Assembly: GCA_002633005.1 (NCBI GenBank)
Contig: NMRA01000376.1
Location: 333,519-397,518 of the forward strand
DNA from: Phoronis australis
Lineage: Eukaryota; Phoronida; Phoronidae
DNA length: 64,000 nucleotides
Direction: 5' to 3'
In this document: positions 25,499-37,900 of the stretch, one piece after another
Position numbering within the stretch: the stretch's first letter is position 1
Layout of the letters: every line of letters begins with the position of its first letter
Notes under the pieces: model-generated
The model's database searches: none
What the model was told of the DNA's origin: nothing
What the model saw: only the letters and a program-made list of their open reading frames with translations
Program-made: the position numbers and the translations under genes

Positions 25499-26114
25499 AG
25501 CTGCCTGAGGGTAACTTGAGCGTTGTGGCGATGGGAGGGAAGGGGGGGGGGCTGAAAATGGTGGCGAACCGGTGAGTGGGTTGCAAACTAAATACGCATG
25601 GCGATGGGGTAACCGAATAATGGTCACGAGCGGATGCAGACCACATTACTTGGGACCCCAGACTGTTTATAATTTAGGGGCCCCAGAGAATGGGAACTTT
25701 AATCCAGCACTACTGATCATGAAAAATGAAAGAAATGGGTTTGGGGGCATTAAAACAACATACGGCTACATGGTCAGGATTGTCAACTCGGAAGAAGATT
25801 AAACCAAGTCTCCGGTGGAAACTACTATCCATAGAAACAACAAGTGAATAACACGTGACTAGTTATGGTAACTTTTGGACCTAACGTATTTAAACAATCT
25901 AAATTTGTTCCAAATACATTTTTCAGTGTTTAATGGTGGCAGTTCATTTGCTATTTAAAATGGCAATAGGGGAAGCTTGAATTTGGCAAAATAATAACAT
26001 GAAAAAACACCTATATCAATTCAAATGGTGCATCTTTTTTCATTGCTTTTCTTGAAAGCACCGTGTGGCGTTTGCCTATGCACTTAAATTGGAGTGACCA
26101 TTGTGTGGAGTAAT

Positions 26115-26616
26115 CCCCGAGCGAGGGGTACTCCTATGGAAGAGGTACAGGACGTGCTATTTAGAAGGGGGGAGGGGGTTAACTGATAGCTCCTTTGCGA
26201 AAGGGCGCCTTTCTGGACATTATTCCCCACGAAAGGGGACTATTTTCGATTTTGTCCCCTAAAACGGTTCGCTTTGGATTTTCGTAACTATAAATAAACC
26301 CTTCCCCTATTACAAAATCCACAGAAGGTTTTTTAATGTTATCTATATTTTTAGAATTTTAGTTGCAAAGGATGTGCTCATTTTTGATTTTGGCAGCAAG
26401 ACATATATCTTCTTGTACTGTTCCTGGCTAAACATGGCTGAACCCTTACAAAAGCCGGGTAATGTTTCTAGAACAAAACTCAAACGCTGGGAGTGACTTT
26501 TTCATGGAATCATCCTACCCATGAGTCCCTATTTTCGATACCTCTTCCTAAATGAGTGAGAATCTTAATTTTCCAACTGTACTCGGATGGGAAATACTGT
26601 CGAGTACCCCCGGGAG
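26115..26616. mobile_element. MITE-like element with GGGGTACTC inverted termini
   Basis: GGGGTACTC at 26125-26133 is inverted as GAGTACCCC at 26602-26610. Inside, GGAAGAGGTA (26138-26147) is inverted as TACCTCTTCC (26539-26548). The element is about 500 bp and contains several runs of GGGG/CCCC around ACTATTTTCGAT. It is noncoding. Confidence 0.55.
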
Positions 26617-27374
26617 GAACCACAGAGAGCAAAAATACGTAATCTAAGCTTCCAAAGCGACTCGGAGCCATTAGATAAAATTAAACATCTTATTTGAGCC
26701 CATTGAAACCATGAAGCTATCACTGAGTCATCAGTACAAATGTCACATATCATATCATTGTACAAAATGTGCGATGGGCGACGAAGCGTGACCAAATATT
26801 TGTAGACTTCATTTCGCCAGGGTGTCGCGTATCCAACAGCTGTCCTGACCAACTAAACAAGCCATCGCTCCGGCGTAACTGAACAACCACTTTTTAAACC
26901 ACTGACGAATTTAACTGACAGAGAACCCAAGCTCACTGACAGCAGGAAAACATTAAAATTTTCGTTCAGTTAGTTCACACAAATACCATTGAACCTGAAC
27001 CAGCTTTTGGGTGGTAGACGAGCTAAAAATGTGGTCAGAATACGATACGAGTAAAATGTGTCAACAAAAATAAACAGTAGTCCTAACTTTAAATGGAGTT
27101 TATAGCCCAACATGGACATACTATTGTCTATTATGTTTCGGTTAACTTGTGTTATTTTATTTTTGTAAGAGGGAACTCGGGTTTCACAATGTCTTGAAAA
27201 TGACTAATGCCCGTTTCAATGCGTCGAGCCGGCAGCACAGTTCTGCAGAACGACTCGGCAAACGCTCGATAACAAATTACCAGCGTTATGGAAATCTTTG
27301 ACATTGTTAAAGATGATTTTAGCTGACCTGTTAAAAATCCAAGTTTTATTTCAGACTGCTATTTAAACTGCAGT

Positions 27375-27700
27375 TCGCTGTGTTTAGCTGGCTAAATACG
27401 AAAATCGAATTAGGCTTTTTAATCTCGTATAATCGGTCTCGTAATATTTCTTGGCGTGATAGGATTATATTTCCGTTTCCAGCAACAACGTGGAAACCAT
27501 CGGCGACTCGAGAAAACGCTTCAGACGTTATTGGCTTTGGCCAATTGCGAAAATGGCACATGTGCGCATTGCCTGTGACTTGAGTTTGTGACAGAAATAG
27601 AATCCTAACAGAGTAAGGAATACTAGAAGGCTGATTTTAGGAGAGTACAAGGCACAATTCGATTTTCGTTCTTTAGCAACCGAAACAGGGCGAGACTGAT
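27375..27700. repeat. Foldback MITE-like element, family A, best copy
   Basis: The left arm (GCTAAATACGAAAATCGAATT .. GATAGGATTATATTTCCGT) is inverted at the right (AGAAATAGAATCCTAAC .. CAATTCGATTTTCGTTC). The centre contains GAAAATGGCACATGTGCGCA then TTGCCTGTGACTTGAG, shared with copies at 38735-39025 and 54029-54150. Confidence 0.75.
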
Positions 27701-30700
27701 GCAGCTCTGGTTTAAGTGTACTTAGCTTGTTCCTCACTAACACAAGTGATCTCTCGGCCTCGGACTGAAAGCTGACAGTTCGTTATTAGAAAAGACAACT
27801 CTAAATAGCTTGGCTCAACTCGGCATTTTAAGCGGAGAGTGTGCCTGAAGCGATAACTGTCCAAAACCCACAAGTAACCTCTCATCCTATTTGGTAGTCA
27901 CCCAAAGTGGTCCAAGTCAAAACGTCTTTTATGGTAGAAGGCATGTTCACACTGAGTAGCATTGAAGCACAGAAGTCTGGGACCGGTTCTATGCTTTAAA
28001 ATTATGTCGGTAGTAGTCACAGGCTATCGCATTTTGAGAACCAGTTTTGTCCACTGAATTACAGGCATCAAACTGGTTCAGAAAATCTCGGACCTGTAAG
28101 TGACTATTACCGTTATTTCGGTGGGAATGTGGCAGAATGTTTTGCAAATCAAACTGAATTCTTCAAAATGTTGAAATTTGACCCAATATGAACCTAAAAA
28201 CTCCAATTATTAAACAACCAGGAAATGCATTAAAACTAGAAAATTTGCTGTCCTTGTCAATTATCATAAAATGTTTTCTCCATTGTGCTTGTGATGATAA
28301 AAAAAAACTTTGTACTAGCAACAAGATATATATTTTATACAATCAACAAATGACTAAATACACATACCCAAGTAATCACAGAATAGTATCTTTTGATACA
28401 ACACAGATAAACAACTGAGCAAACAACAGTGAGTGTGCTGAACTTGTATTGAAAGGCTGAACACTTCAGTATGAAAACTGAGTCTCAACAACCAGCCATT
28501 ATATCAATTAAATACAGTTTGCATATGTACCGTAATGTCTTCATTAAGATAATAAAAGCATTGTTGGGCAATGAGACTTATTTAGAAAAAAATGTGACCA
28601 GTTTAGTTGACTTCCTGTTACAAACAAACTCTGCCAAAAACAGCACACAGTGTGCACCTATTGACAACTGGAAAATTTCGAAGACAAAGGAATATCATAC
28701 GATCTGCACGGAGGTATTAACAATAATGGGCAAAGTCTGTGTGCGTACAACAATGTACCTGGCATAGCTAATTGCTTGGCCTGTTTTAAGTCCTCCTAAA
28801 GACTCAACCTGCCTCCAGGCTAACACCTCCGTTGAACCACCACATGCTGTATAGCTGTAGGCTACCTCAGTCTAGCCACCAAACTGTTACACATATTTAT
28901 ATAGCTGATTATCATTTTTCTCAACTTGGCCAGATAAGTCATACTTGCCAGGCAGGGGCATAATGCATTACAACTGCACCACTAAGACCAGTGTAAAATA
29001 ATGATGTAAACCAGCCAGGAAACATGAAAAACATCTCAAGTTATATTGACATCTTCTCAAGTGATGATCCATTTGCATGATACCAAGCTTAAACATAATA
29101 AATCAATAGTAATTATATCTTTGCACCGAACCGCAAACAATGTATCGGCCATAACCAACAATTGCTTATTTCAGCAACATTTTAATCAATTTACGACCAC
29201 TGGATATGACTGAACATGATCAAATAACCGTATTCATTAAAAACAATTAAAATATTGGCAATATTTCAATGAAGTTGAAATTTTCTCTCCAGTTTACAAT
29301 GGTAGTTATCATCAGAGGGTGCTGTCATTCAACAAGACTAAAGACTGTTAGTTTTTGCCACCCAATCGTATTTCAAAGATGCAACATGCAGGTTTATGGA
29401 CTCTGCTAAATCTAGCCCAATGGGCAAAAGTGCCAACTCTTGATAACACAAGCCATTTTATGGTTTGGGAACACAGTAGAGCATTTACACTAAGTATCGC
29501 TACAATAATAACTGTCAGATTTCCCATACGACGTAACTAGAGTAGTTTTTAAAAGATGACCACATTTTCTCGTAAAAAAATTGACAAAATTTTGCAGCAA
29601 AACATTTCCATAGGTTAACTTTCATGTGATTAAGTGTTGTTTAATTTGTATTGTTTTTATGGGACTTTCACCATAACTTTGATGCATGTTTTTTGAAAAT
29701 TACTGTCTGCACTGGTGCATTTTTCTGAATCCTCACTTGGCCCCTGATTACAGAAATTAATCGTGAATTGAACTCTAGATTCAATAGATCCAACGCAGAA
29801 AACACACTCAACTTGAAAATGACAAGTCGCCCCTAATCTATGATGCTGTGTGTTACAGAAGGCTCTCGATGACCCGGACCAGTTGACATGTCATATGTAA
29901 AGTGACTTGGCTGGCATCACCACCTCTGGCATAGGTGATGTTTCTCTTGACTTCATCTCGTCATCGCTGAAAGAATACAAAAAGAATTCAGGATTTGCAA
30001 ATCCAGGGCCAAGTGTCCTACTGCATGAAGTAGACCCGACAACTCGACAATGTTCCTTAAAATTTCAGCACATTTGTGGACTTTGTGCAAACACTGGCTG
30101 TCCTTTCTTTTGTCATTTTATTTTCATTGCTATGGCAAGTTTTAGCTTTGATGCATACCGGAAGTATGAGCTTTTAATAATATTGATAATAAATAGGGGT
30201 CTCTTCCTGAAACCCCCTTGCTTTAAGGACTTAGTCCCTGTGTATTTTACATGAAAAAAGGGCTCAGGGTTTTCAGAGTTATTATTTAAAAGTGTCATAA
30301 GTAAGAGGGTCTTACTAGAAATATAAAATTAGCGAGTAAACAAAGTCTTACAAATGCACTGAAAATTTCAGGAATACAGTTGAGTCTCTACATTTCACAC
30401 AGCCAGTCACAATTCCCCCATTTGTCCACTTTGATAGTGTTTTAATGAAAGAACATGAAGTGCTCCCAGTGTCTGGACATGATCTTGGACCCGCACATAG
30501 AAATGTACAGGTTTGTCACGTGATTGGGGACAGAAAATGTGACGTCACCGTACAAGAGATTCTGCCATCTTAGTGGGTTGAAACTCTTGCCACCTCTCTA
30601 TGGGATGTGACGGGACGTTTGTAACTTTACGCTTATTGTTATTCTTATTTAGTTGCAAATGTTCAGTTATTCTTATGCTAATGTCTTTGTTGCGTCTCAG

Positions 30701-31656
30701 TGCGCCTTTGTTACGTGGGCATGTGGGCGCGACTGTATGTGTCGGGCACTTCGCTAGCGACAGGCTTAGGAGAAGGGTGTTTCCTTCCTTTGCTTTCATG
30801 AAAATTGATCGTTATCATGCGCAATTGAACTGAAACGTATGCCTGATGAGAGGAAATACATATTTTTGATGGTCAGTGGAGACTTGCTCTGTTACAGGGA
30901 GAATATATAACCTGAAACTCTAGGAAATCACTAGTTAATCGCTGTTTTACAAAAAAAAACATGATCAAAATGATAGTCTATAGGTCCACAGATGCTGTCG
31001 CATGTGCTTCACATTTTACCCGTTTGAGCAAATGTTATAATGTAAGTGAATAGGGCACCGCCATATTGCTCGTTTCCAATCTGGAGTAGTTGCTATGGGT
31101 GTGATTCAATCACAATCCATCCCTATCGTAGTGTCTGACAGGCAAGCATACACCTGAGATGATGATGATGATGACTAAGCTATTTATACACAGCAGTGCA
31201 AGGCATGTTCTCTTGAAGGTGTTCTGATAAGCATCTTGATTTACTTGCAACAGCCAGACAGCACAATCCTAAGTATTACTGGGAAATAATGATGTTAAGG
31301 ATCCCACAACAGGTTCTTACAACTGCAACAATTGCTTCCAAATACAAATACATAGCACTTCGTATCATTTAGTGTTCTAACTTTGTTAAAATGTGATCTA
31401 TCACATGACAGTCACATGATTGCGTGTCTGTCTATTGGATGGTGGAGATAATTTGGAACTTGAAATACAATATCATAGGCCTTGACATGTCAGTGTATGC
31501 CAACTAGATGTTGAGGTCATGCTTTTGTCCTGCATAACAAGAATAATTTTTGGGTGACACATGTCTTGAAATGTGATGTATCGCACCTTTCAGGCATGCA
31601 TTAAAATTTTTCCCCTCACTTGACTGACCATCAAATTAGCATGCAATTCAAAACAT

Positions 31657-31662
31657 TTTATT
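31657..31662 (-). promoter_or_regulatory. Possible Sowah polyadenylation signal
   Basis: A minus-strand AATAAA lies about 245 nt downstream of the read-through stop at 31903. It would suit a terminal exon 32160-31903. Confidence 0.3.
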
Positions 31663-31902
31663 CACAGCTGACAAAGAATTTTTTTATTCTCATTTTAATA
31701 TTTTTCCAACAAGAATGAGCGCACCATAACAATGAAAAGAAGAATTAAATACTTTACCATCCCACCAACACCTCAGAGGAGTAAGGAAGGGCAAGTGGAG
31801 ACAAGAAATATTTCAACGTCGCATGAAAGCCCCAGACAGTGCAATCTTTAAAAAACCATCATTTTGGTTCATGCTTTGCGGTGGTGGAATGCTTCATTCA
31901 TT

Positions 31903-34900
31903 CTAACGAGAAAATTCGTCATTGCTGAATTGATTCATCCTAGTTTGAAGTTTGTAATTTTGGTTTGACTTGACATGGGTGGCGCAACACTGAAAAAACA
32001 GGGCTATAGCCCCCCAGCCCCCCATGGTGCAACGCCCATGCTTGACTGGCGTTGCATAGGGCATTAAGTACCTGGGATCGTTTTCCTTTGATTTTTCTTT
32101 GCGAGACTTCTTCTTCTTTGGTGCCGATGTCTTTGGGGGAGGCATAAAGTCTTTGGTCAGCTATAACACAAATTGAGAAACACGTACATCGTGCAGTTCC
32201 AAAGGAACAGACACGGGGACGGGAATAAGATTAGAACTGTAGTTCAACACACTATTGTAATGAATATAACAACACCGCTTATGAGCTTTATATGCACTTA
32301 AAACGTGAAGGTCGTAAAACCGTTCAGGCTTGTGAAACATTCTTTACTGCAAATGCTGTTGAACACTACATGGGCTTCTGCAGATTCCAGCTGCGATATT
32401 GCGATATACTTATCAAATAGTCGTGCTCAAGCCCGAGACCCACAGTACACTGAGATCCCTGACATCCGAGCAGAGGTCGGCTGAATGTCCCTAGGGTCAC
32501 ACAACTGAACTACTACAGAAGATGCCGCATTATGGCAAAAATCCAGGAGATAAGATACCTAACAAACATCATATGACAAGTGCCTGGATGATTGGCCAAA
32601 ATACTTGCATTGTTGTTATCAAAATAGAACACAGGGGTGTTTTCATTTGATGAAAAACAAAAACATTGGTTATTAGCATCATACACGTGTAACCTTTAGC
32701 CATTGTCACGTTATATATCTATTTATTTATTAAACGCAATGTTTAAAAAAGGAGGTTGACCTTATAAGTTAAGGACATTGCTTTCCATAAATAAACATCA
32801 AGATGTAACAAACAAATGGATAAAAATCCTTGAAGATGTACAGCAACATAAGAAACGACATGTAACAATGGTGTAAATAAAACAAATTTTAATTTATACG
32901 GACGCAGAAGCTTCCCTGTGAACTCACCGAGCCTTTCCTCTCAAATTGGGGGCTCTCGGGGACAGAGGACTTCCTCTGCACCTCAACGTTCTCCGATGAA
33001 CCCCAGTCCCTCTTGATCAGATGACTGAACCTCTCTGTAGTCTTTCTAACCCGCTGACTGAACGAGCCGACACGTGTGAATGGTTTGCTGGTCTGTGGAG
33101 CAGAGTGGTTGTTATCTCCATCTCCTGCAGGCGAAACAAACGACATCATGAAAATGAAAAGTTTAACTGTCAACATAAAGGATTGAAAAATGTGCCATAT
33201 GACTCAAATAAGTCATGCATTCCATTTAAGTATTTTATTCCTTCTCTAAACATTATTTGAGTTGTAAAAGTTTGCTTTTTACCAAAATAGAATTCAGTGG
33301 CATCATGACAAGACCCGAATTGCAATAAATTAGGCAGTTACATTAAGGAAAATGAAAGAACACTATGAAAACAACAAACACCAATGACTTGCACAAATAT
33401 CTTAAAGGAGTTACATATCACCAGAGGCTTTTTGGGTTTACTAAAAGCTTTAACTTTTGACTGCCAGGCCGTGAATTTAAATTACAGTATAACCGTCAGC
33501 AGTAGGAACACATAGGCCAATTTTCAGAGTGGTTTGACCGATATAGGCGGAAACCAAAAAATAGACTCGAAAACGGTAGAAAAGTAAGAACTTTTGTGTA
33601 ATTTCACAGATTAATCAAAATAAAAATTAAGAAAGGTTTTCATCACTGTTGGCAGTGCGTCTACTGTACAACTATCAAGCAATTGGTGAAAATTAGAGCC
33701 TTTGCAGCGGCATTGTAACCATTTGAAAAGGGAAAGTATAATGTCACCAACTATTTCTATACAAATTGGAGAATTTTTACCACGACAAAGTTAAATATTT
33801 CCAGTTGTGACAGTAATTCCTGCTTTATTGTTAACAGAACTTTTGTTACAAAGTCGAGGTTCGTTGAACGGGTTGAGCACTCAACAGTTCCAGGAGGCCT
33901 TATTACAAGTCATGAGAATCAACAGATTTATTCAGCCACGCTCTGTTACACATCCAAATGTCTCTTGGTCAACTACACGACACTGTTTGTGTGTATGTAA
34001 GTATGTATGCACACACCTCAGCACAATGTATTGATGTTAGGGCGTGCTCCGGGAGGGGGAACACTCCACTGCACTTTGATGGGGTGCGCAGCTGGAGAAT
34101 TAAGATACCGACCCATTTAGAGAGTGGCCACGGAAATGAGGACCATTCGTAGGAAGCTTCTAGAGAAACGTCACCCACTTGTATTGGATTGTTCCACAAA
34201 CACCACACTTTGGTAAACCTGACTCTTTCATAGGGAGTTTTTAACCCAATAAGCTCAAAACATCACAAGAGATGTCACGCTGTCAAAAATGATTACATTG
34301 TTTTTTTAAATAAACACAATATGGAAAACCCTTATGTAGATTTGTGCAGATGGAGAAGGGACCTTTGTAGTTTTCAACACCCAAAGGAAACGTTTTTATG
34401 GAATTTTGTCATAAACGACAGCCTTTCATAGGGGAACTGGTCATGAGAGTCATCCTTCTGAGCGGAGCGTCCCCCTGCCCCCTCCCCCCGGACAAGCTGC
34501 AGAGCTTCTAGTATACAAAGATAAGGACAAAATACTTCAAATGACTGATTAAACAGATAATGGGAAAAGGTACTTATGGGAAGCATGCCAAGGTAGAGGG
34601 ACTCCAGCGGGTTGACATGTACGTCATCGATAACTAATTCCTTAGCAACGGCAGATGCAAACCTCTCAAACTATTTGCTCAAAATTATGAAAAAGTGCGT
34701 ATTTATACAAACGATAAGGATTTTGGACACTAAAAAGGAACACGATGTTACAATTTGATTGATTTAACTACATCAGCCACAGGAATCACTTAAAAGAAAA
34801 ACGCTGTGTTGAGAAGCCGGCACACATGAAAATTAAACCCATGCTTTCATTTTGTCAGAAATGGCCCACATCATCAGGGTTGTATTAGATGGCAGATTTG

Positions 34901-37900
34901 AAAATCAACTTAGAATAAGTGCCAACTAAGGTAGGGGGTTCAAATCCTTTGTGCCCATCTCCTTAAAAATCAACAGTTTGTTATGATACAGTAATGATGT
35001 TCAATTTTGGGCACAGTATAACCAAACAGTAAAGTACATTGTATAATGCACTTCACAACAGTCACCAAATAACATTCCAAGTTTTTGCATCAATAAGGAA
35101 AGTCAGAACAATGTGGTTACTTTATGTGTGGTAAATTCACGGGTTTTTACCATGCTTAAACAGCGATGTTAAACGGTCACAGAAAAACCAAACATGACTT
35201 TCCAAGACAGAAGTTTTGAAAAACCCAACATGACTTTACAAGACAGAAGTATTGAAAAACCTAACATGACTTCACAGGACAAAAGTTTTGACACTCACCA
35301 AAACCCAAAGGACTTATAACACTTGGTCTTCTGACGCTTCCCCATAGAAGTTCTGGATGTTAAAACAGAGAAGGGACTGTTAATGGCAGTGAATAGGGAA
35401 TTAACTCCAGGTAAAGAATTAAAGAGGTAGTGACAAAGATTCGCGAATGAGAAATTGTCACTTCACAGTTGACTAATGCCCATTGAGCGTGCCCAGAATA
35501 AGGTATTGTGGGTAATGGGATATCACATTTCCAGCAAAGATGTGTGCAACTAATACCAAAATTCAAACTTAACCAACAGATAATCACATGCATATGTTAA
35601 AAGCCAACAGCAATTGTTATAGTATTCCACATATGCTTTAACTTTTTTCCGTCTTTTGATACCATGGCTTCTTATTACCCACAATACACTGGCACACTCA
35701 CGCAACTATAAGAGGGAGCATTATTCTAAGTACACTGGAGAACAAAGAATCTTGTTACTAGATGGGGCAGGTGAATGATGGGTGCTCAGCTGAGGGTGTT
35801 ACCTTCTTGCTTTCTTTGAATTTGAACTACACCCTCTGAAAACAGACCAGTGCACTCAGGCAACATGCATCTTGTAAACAAAACATGCAGAGCAAGAAAC
35901 TGTTTCAAGTAACACAAAAATCAAGACCGAGCCCGATAACAAACAGTAACTCAATGACAATACAACAGAACAAGAATCTTAATGACTGCTATATAATGGT
36001 TATCATTAATCACTTCAACAAAAACCAAAATTATTACGTAAAGAGAATCTAGCCACAAAAACAAGAGTACAACAGCAAACGGTAAATGATAGCAATCTTG
36101 TGTAAAAGTAATAGAGGACGCACAGGTGACAGTATTTGCAAGCCATTCAACCAGTGGGAGAAAGCAGGGGTAAGTTTAGCTACTCTAGACCATATTACAG
36201 AAGCGAAATCTGGCTTCTGGGCTGAAACAATACTGGTTCAGCTGGATAAGTGACCAACAATTCGTTATAATGGAAAAGACATCCCCATGATCAATAAGAC
36301 TATCGCAAGAAATTTATAAAAATTTATTTTGCTTCCCCTTGCACACGACTCCAACATACGTCATTTCCAAATTGACAAACTATTTTTTTCAATTGTAAAA
36401 ACAACATATCCTTGTAACAAATTGAGCATGCTCAGACCCTGAAATGTGGAAAAAATGTATTGACCAAATGTGCATCCGACGAGTGAGAACTAGACGAGGG
36501 GAAACAAAAATATTTAGATGGGCTAACACGACTAAAGGTCTATTATACATCAGGTTCCCAAAATGCCTGTTAATACATTGCCATCATTCTTAAATTGCAG
36601 GTGATAGCACTACATAGCACAAATGCAAATCTACCAAACTAGAAAGAAAAACGAACAACAACCAAGGATTTTTATGAGTTTATCGGTGTGACACACTGGA
36701 GCATCATGCAAAAAGATTCAATGGGTGGCTTGATATTTACTAGACCACGTTAATGATTACCGTTTCCTCTTTTTAACACCTGAAGATTGACAACAATCAG
36801 CATGGGGCATTCCTGGGCTAGGAGTCCAATGTGACTACTTAAATGCATACACTCCTACAGGTGGGACACTTATTACACAGGCACCACCTGGTGAATTCCA
36901 AGACACCCATTGGAGAGAAACTAATGTGACTACCTACTCAGTGTATCATAGGGTAACAAATACAACTCAATAACAACTAATACACATATCGTCAGACAGA
37001 ATGTTAGACAGGGTCACCATCGAAACAATTGACCAACAACAAGGAGAGAACAATGGTTGTCATGGAACTTTTACAGCCGGGCCAATCCCTGCTGTTCCAT
37101 GGCCAAGATAACCAAGAGCCAAACAAAAAACCTACGGACATATTCCAAGTTTTAACTGCCCCATTTCTCATATTCAAAAGCCTACACTGCCAGTGCCAAG
37201 AACAATTTGGGGCAAGTGTTCAGTAACAATTGGAAACACTTCACTAATACAACCAGGAGAAGTATCATGCATAATGTGCCATCTCCAGTTAGACCTATTA
37301 TGTGGTGCTGGAAACACATAGCAATTTTCCTAGAGAGAGTTAATGTCTATTAAATGTGGTGAGCTAAACAGAACATTATAACAGCACATCATACTAGACT
37401 AGATGGTGTATGGTTTCAGCCCAAGTGATTAATACCATCAAAAGCATTTAGTAGATCCATAAACACTGTCAGAGTTAAGGGGAACACAACACAATCTTGT
37501 AACAGTAATAAAAACCATGCATAGCAAGCCAACTGTGACCAAGACTGACTATTCTACAACATCCATACACCTCCAAGGTCACTTACCCTATGGTGACCGA
37601 AGACCAGATGGCGGCGGTGGAGAATCAAAAACAAAACAGCTGACAATACCCAAAACAGCAACAAAAACACCAGACCAGGATGGGGTTAGCCTCATGGGAC
37701 AAAGCACGAGAACGTGAATTCAAGGACACACAGAAAGCATTGTACACACCAGGGTTAACCCAGACACATATACACAGATGCATCCTGAGCAACACATACC
37801 CAAAGACTTACAATACTTGTCCGGGTTGACTCCCAGGGGTTTGAAGAGCATCAGTATTTAAAAATAAAGTTGGGGATGGATGTTTACCCAGGGGCCCACT

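Larger units (their letters stand above)
18787..31902. other. Irx-Sowah intergenic region
   Basis: I see no confirmed gene in 13 kb. It holds the Irx promoter and 5' UTR (not pinpointed), a 17-bp minisatellite, a long hairpin (22261-22602), a MITE (22638-22871), a 7-N gap, a TIR element (26115-26616) and foldback family A (27375-27700). Unrecognised plus-strand open frames at 28188-28418 and 28471-28767 and the pair around 30545-30833 have no supporting homology. Confidence 0.6.

Noticed and set aside
30545-30833. Opposed open frames on both strands
   Set aside because: Neither shows a recognisable domain or splice context; the overlap suggests chance in a locally GC-richer stretch.
34045-34493. 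Possible TIR element with GGGAGGGGG / CCCCCTCCCC ends
   Set aside because: The matching ends are only short G/C-rich runs without other inverted sequence between them.
34935-34950. tRNA-like B box (GGTTCAAATCC)
   Set aside because: No acceptable A box, acceptor stem or anticodon arm is found upstream, so no tRNA or clear SINE can be claimed.
37595-37647. Minus-strand Pro-rich segment (FDSPPPPSGLRSP) before a GTAAGT donor
   Set aside because: It is 53 nt long and its Pro-rich frame needs entry phase 2 and ends in a stop; it does not fit the Sowah phases. It may still be an exon of something else.
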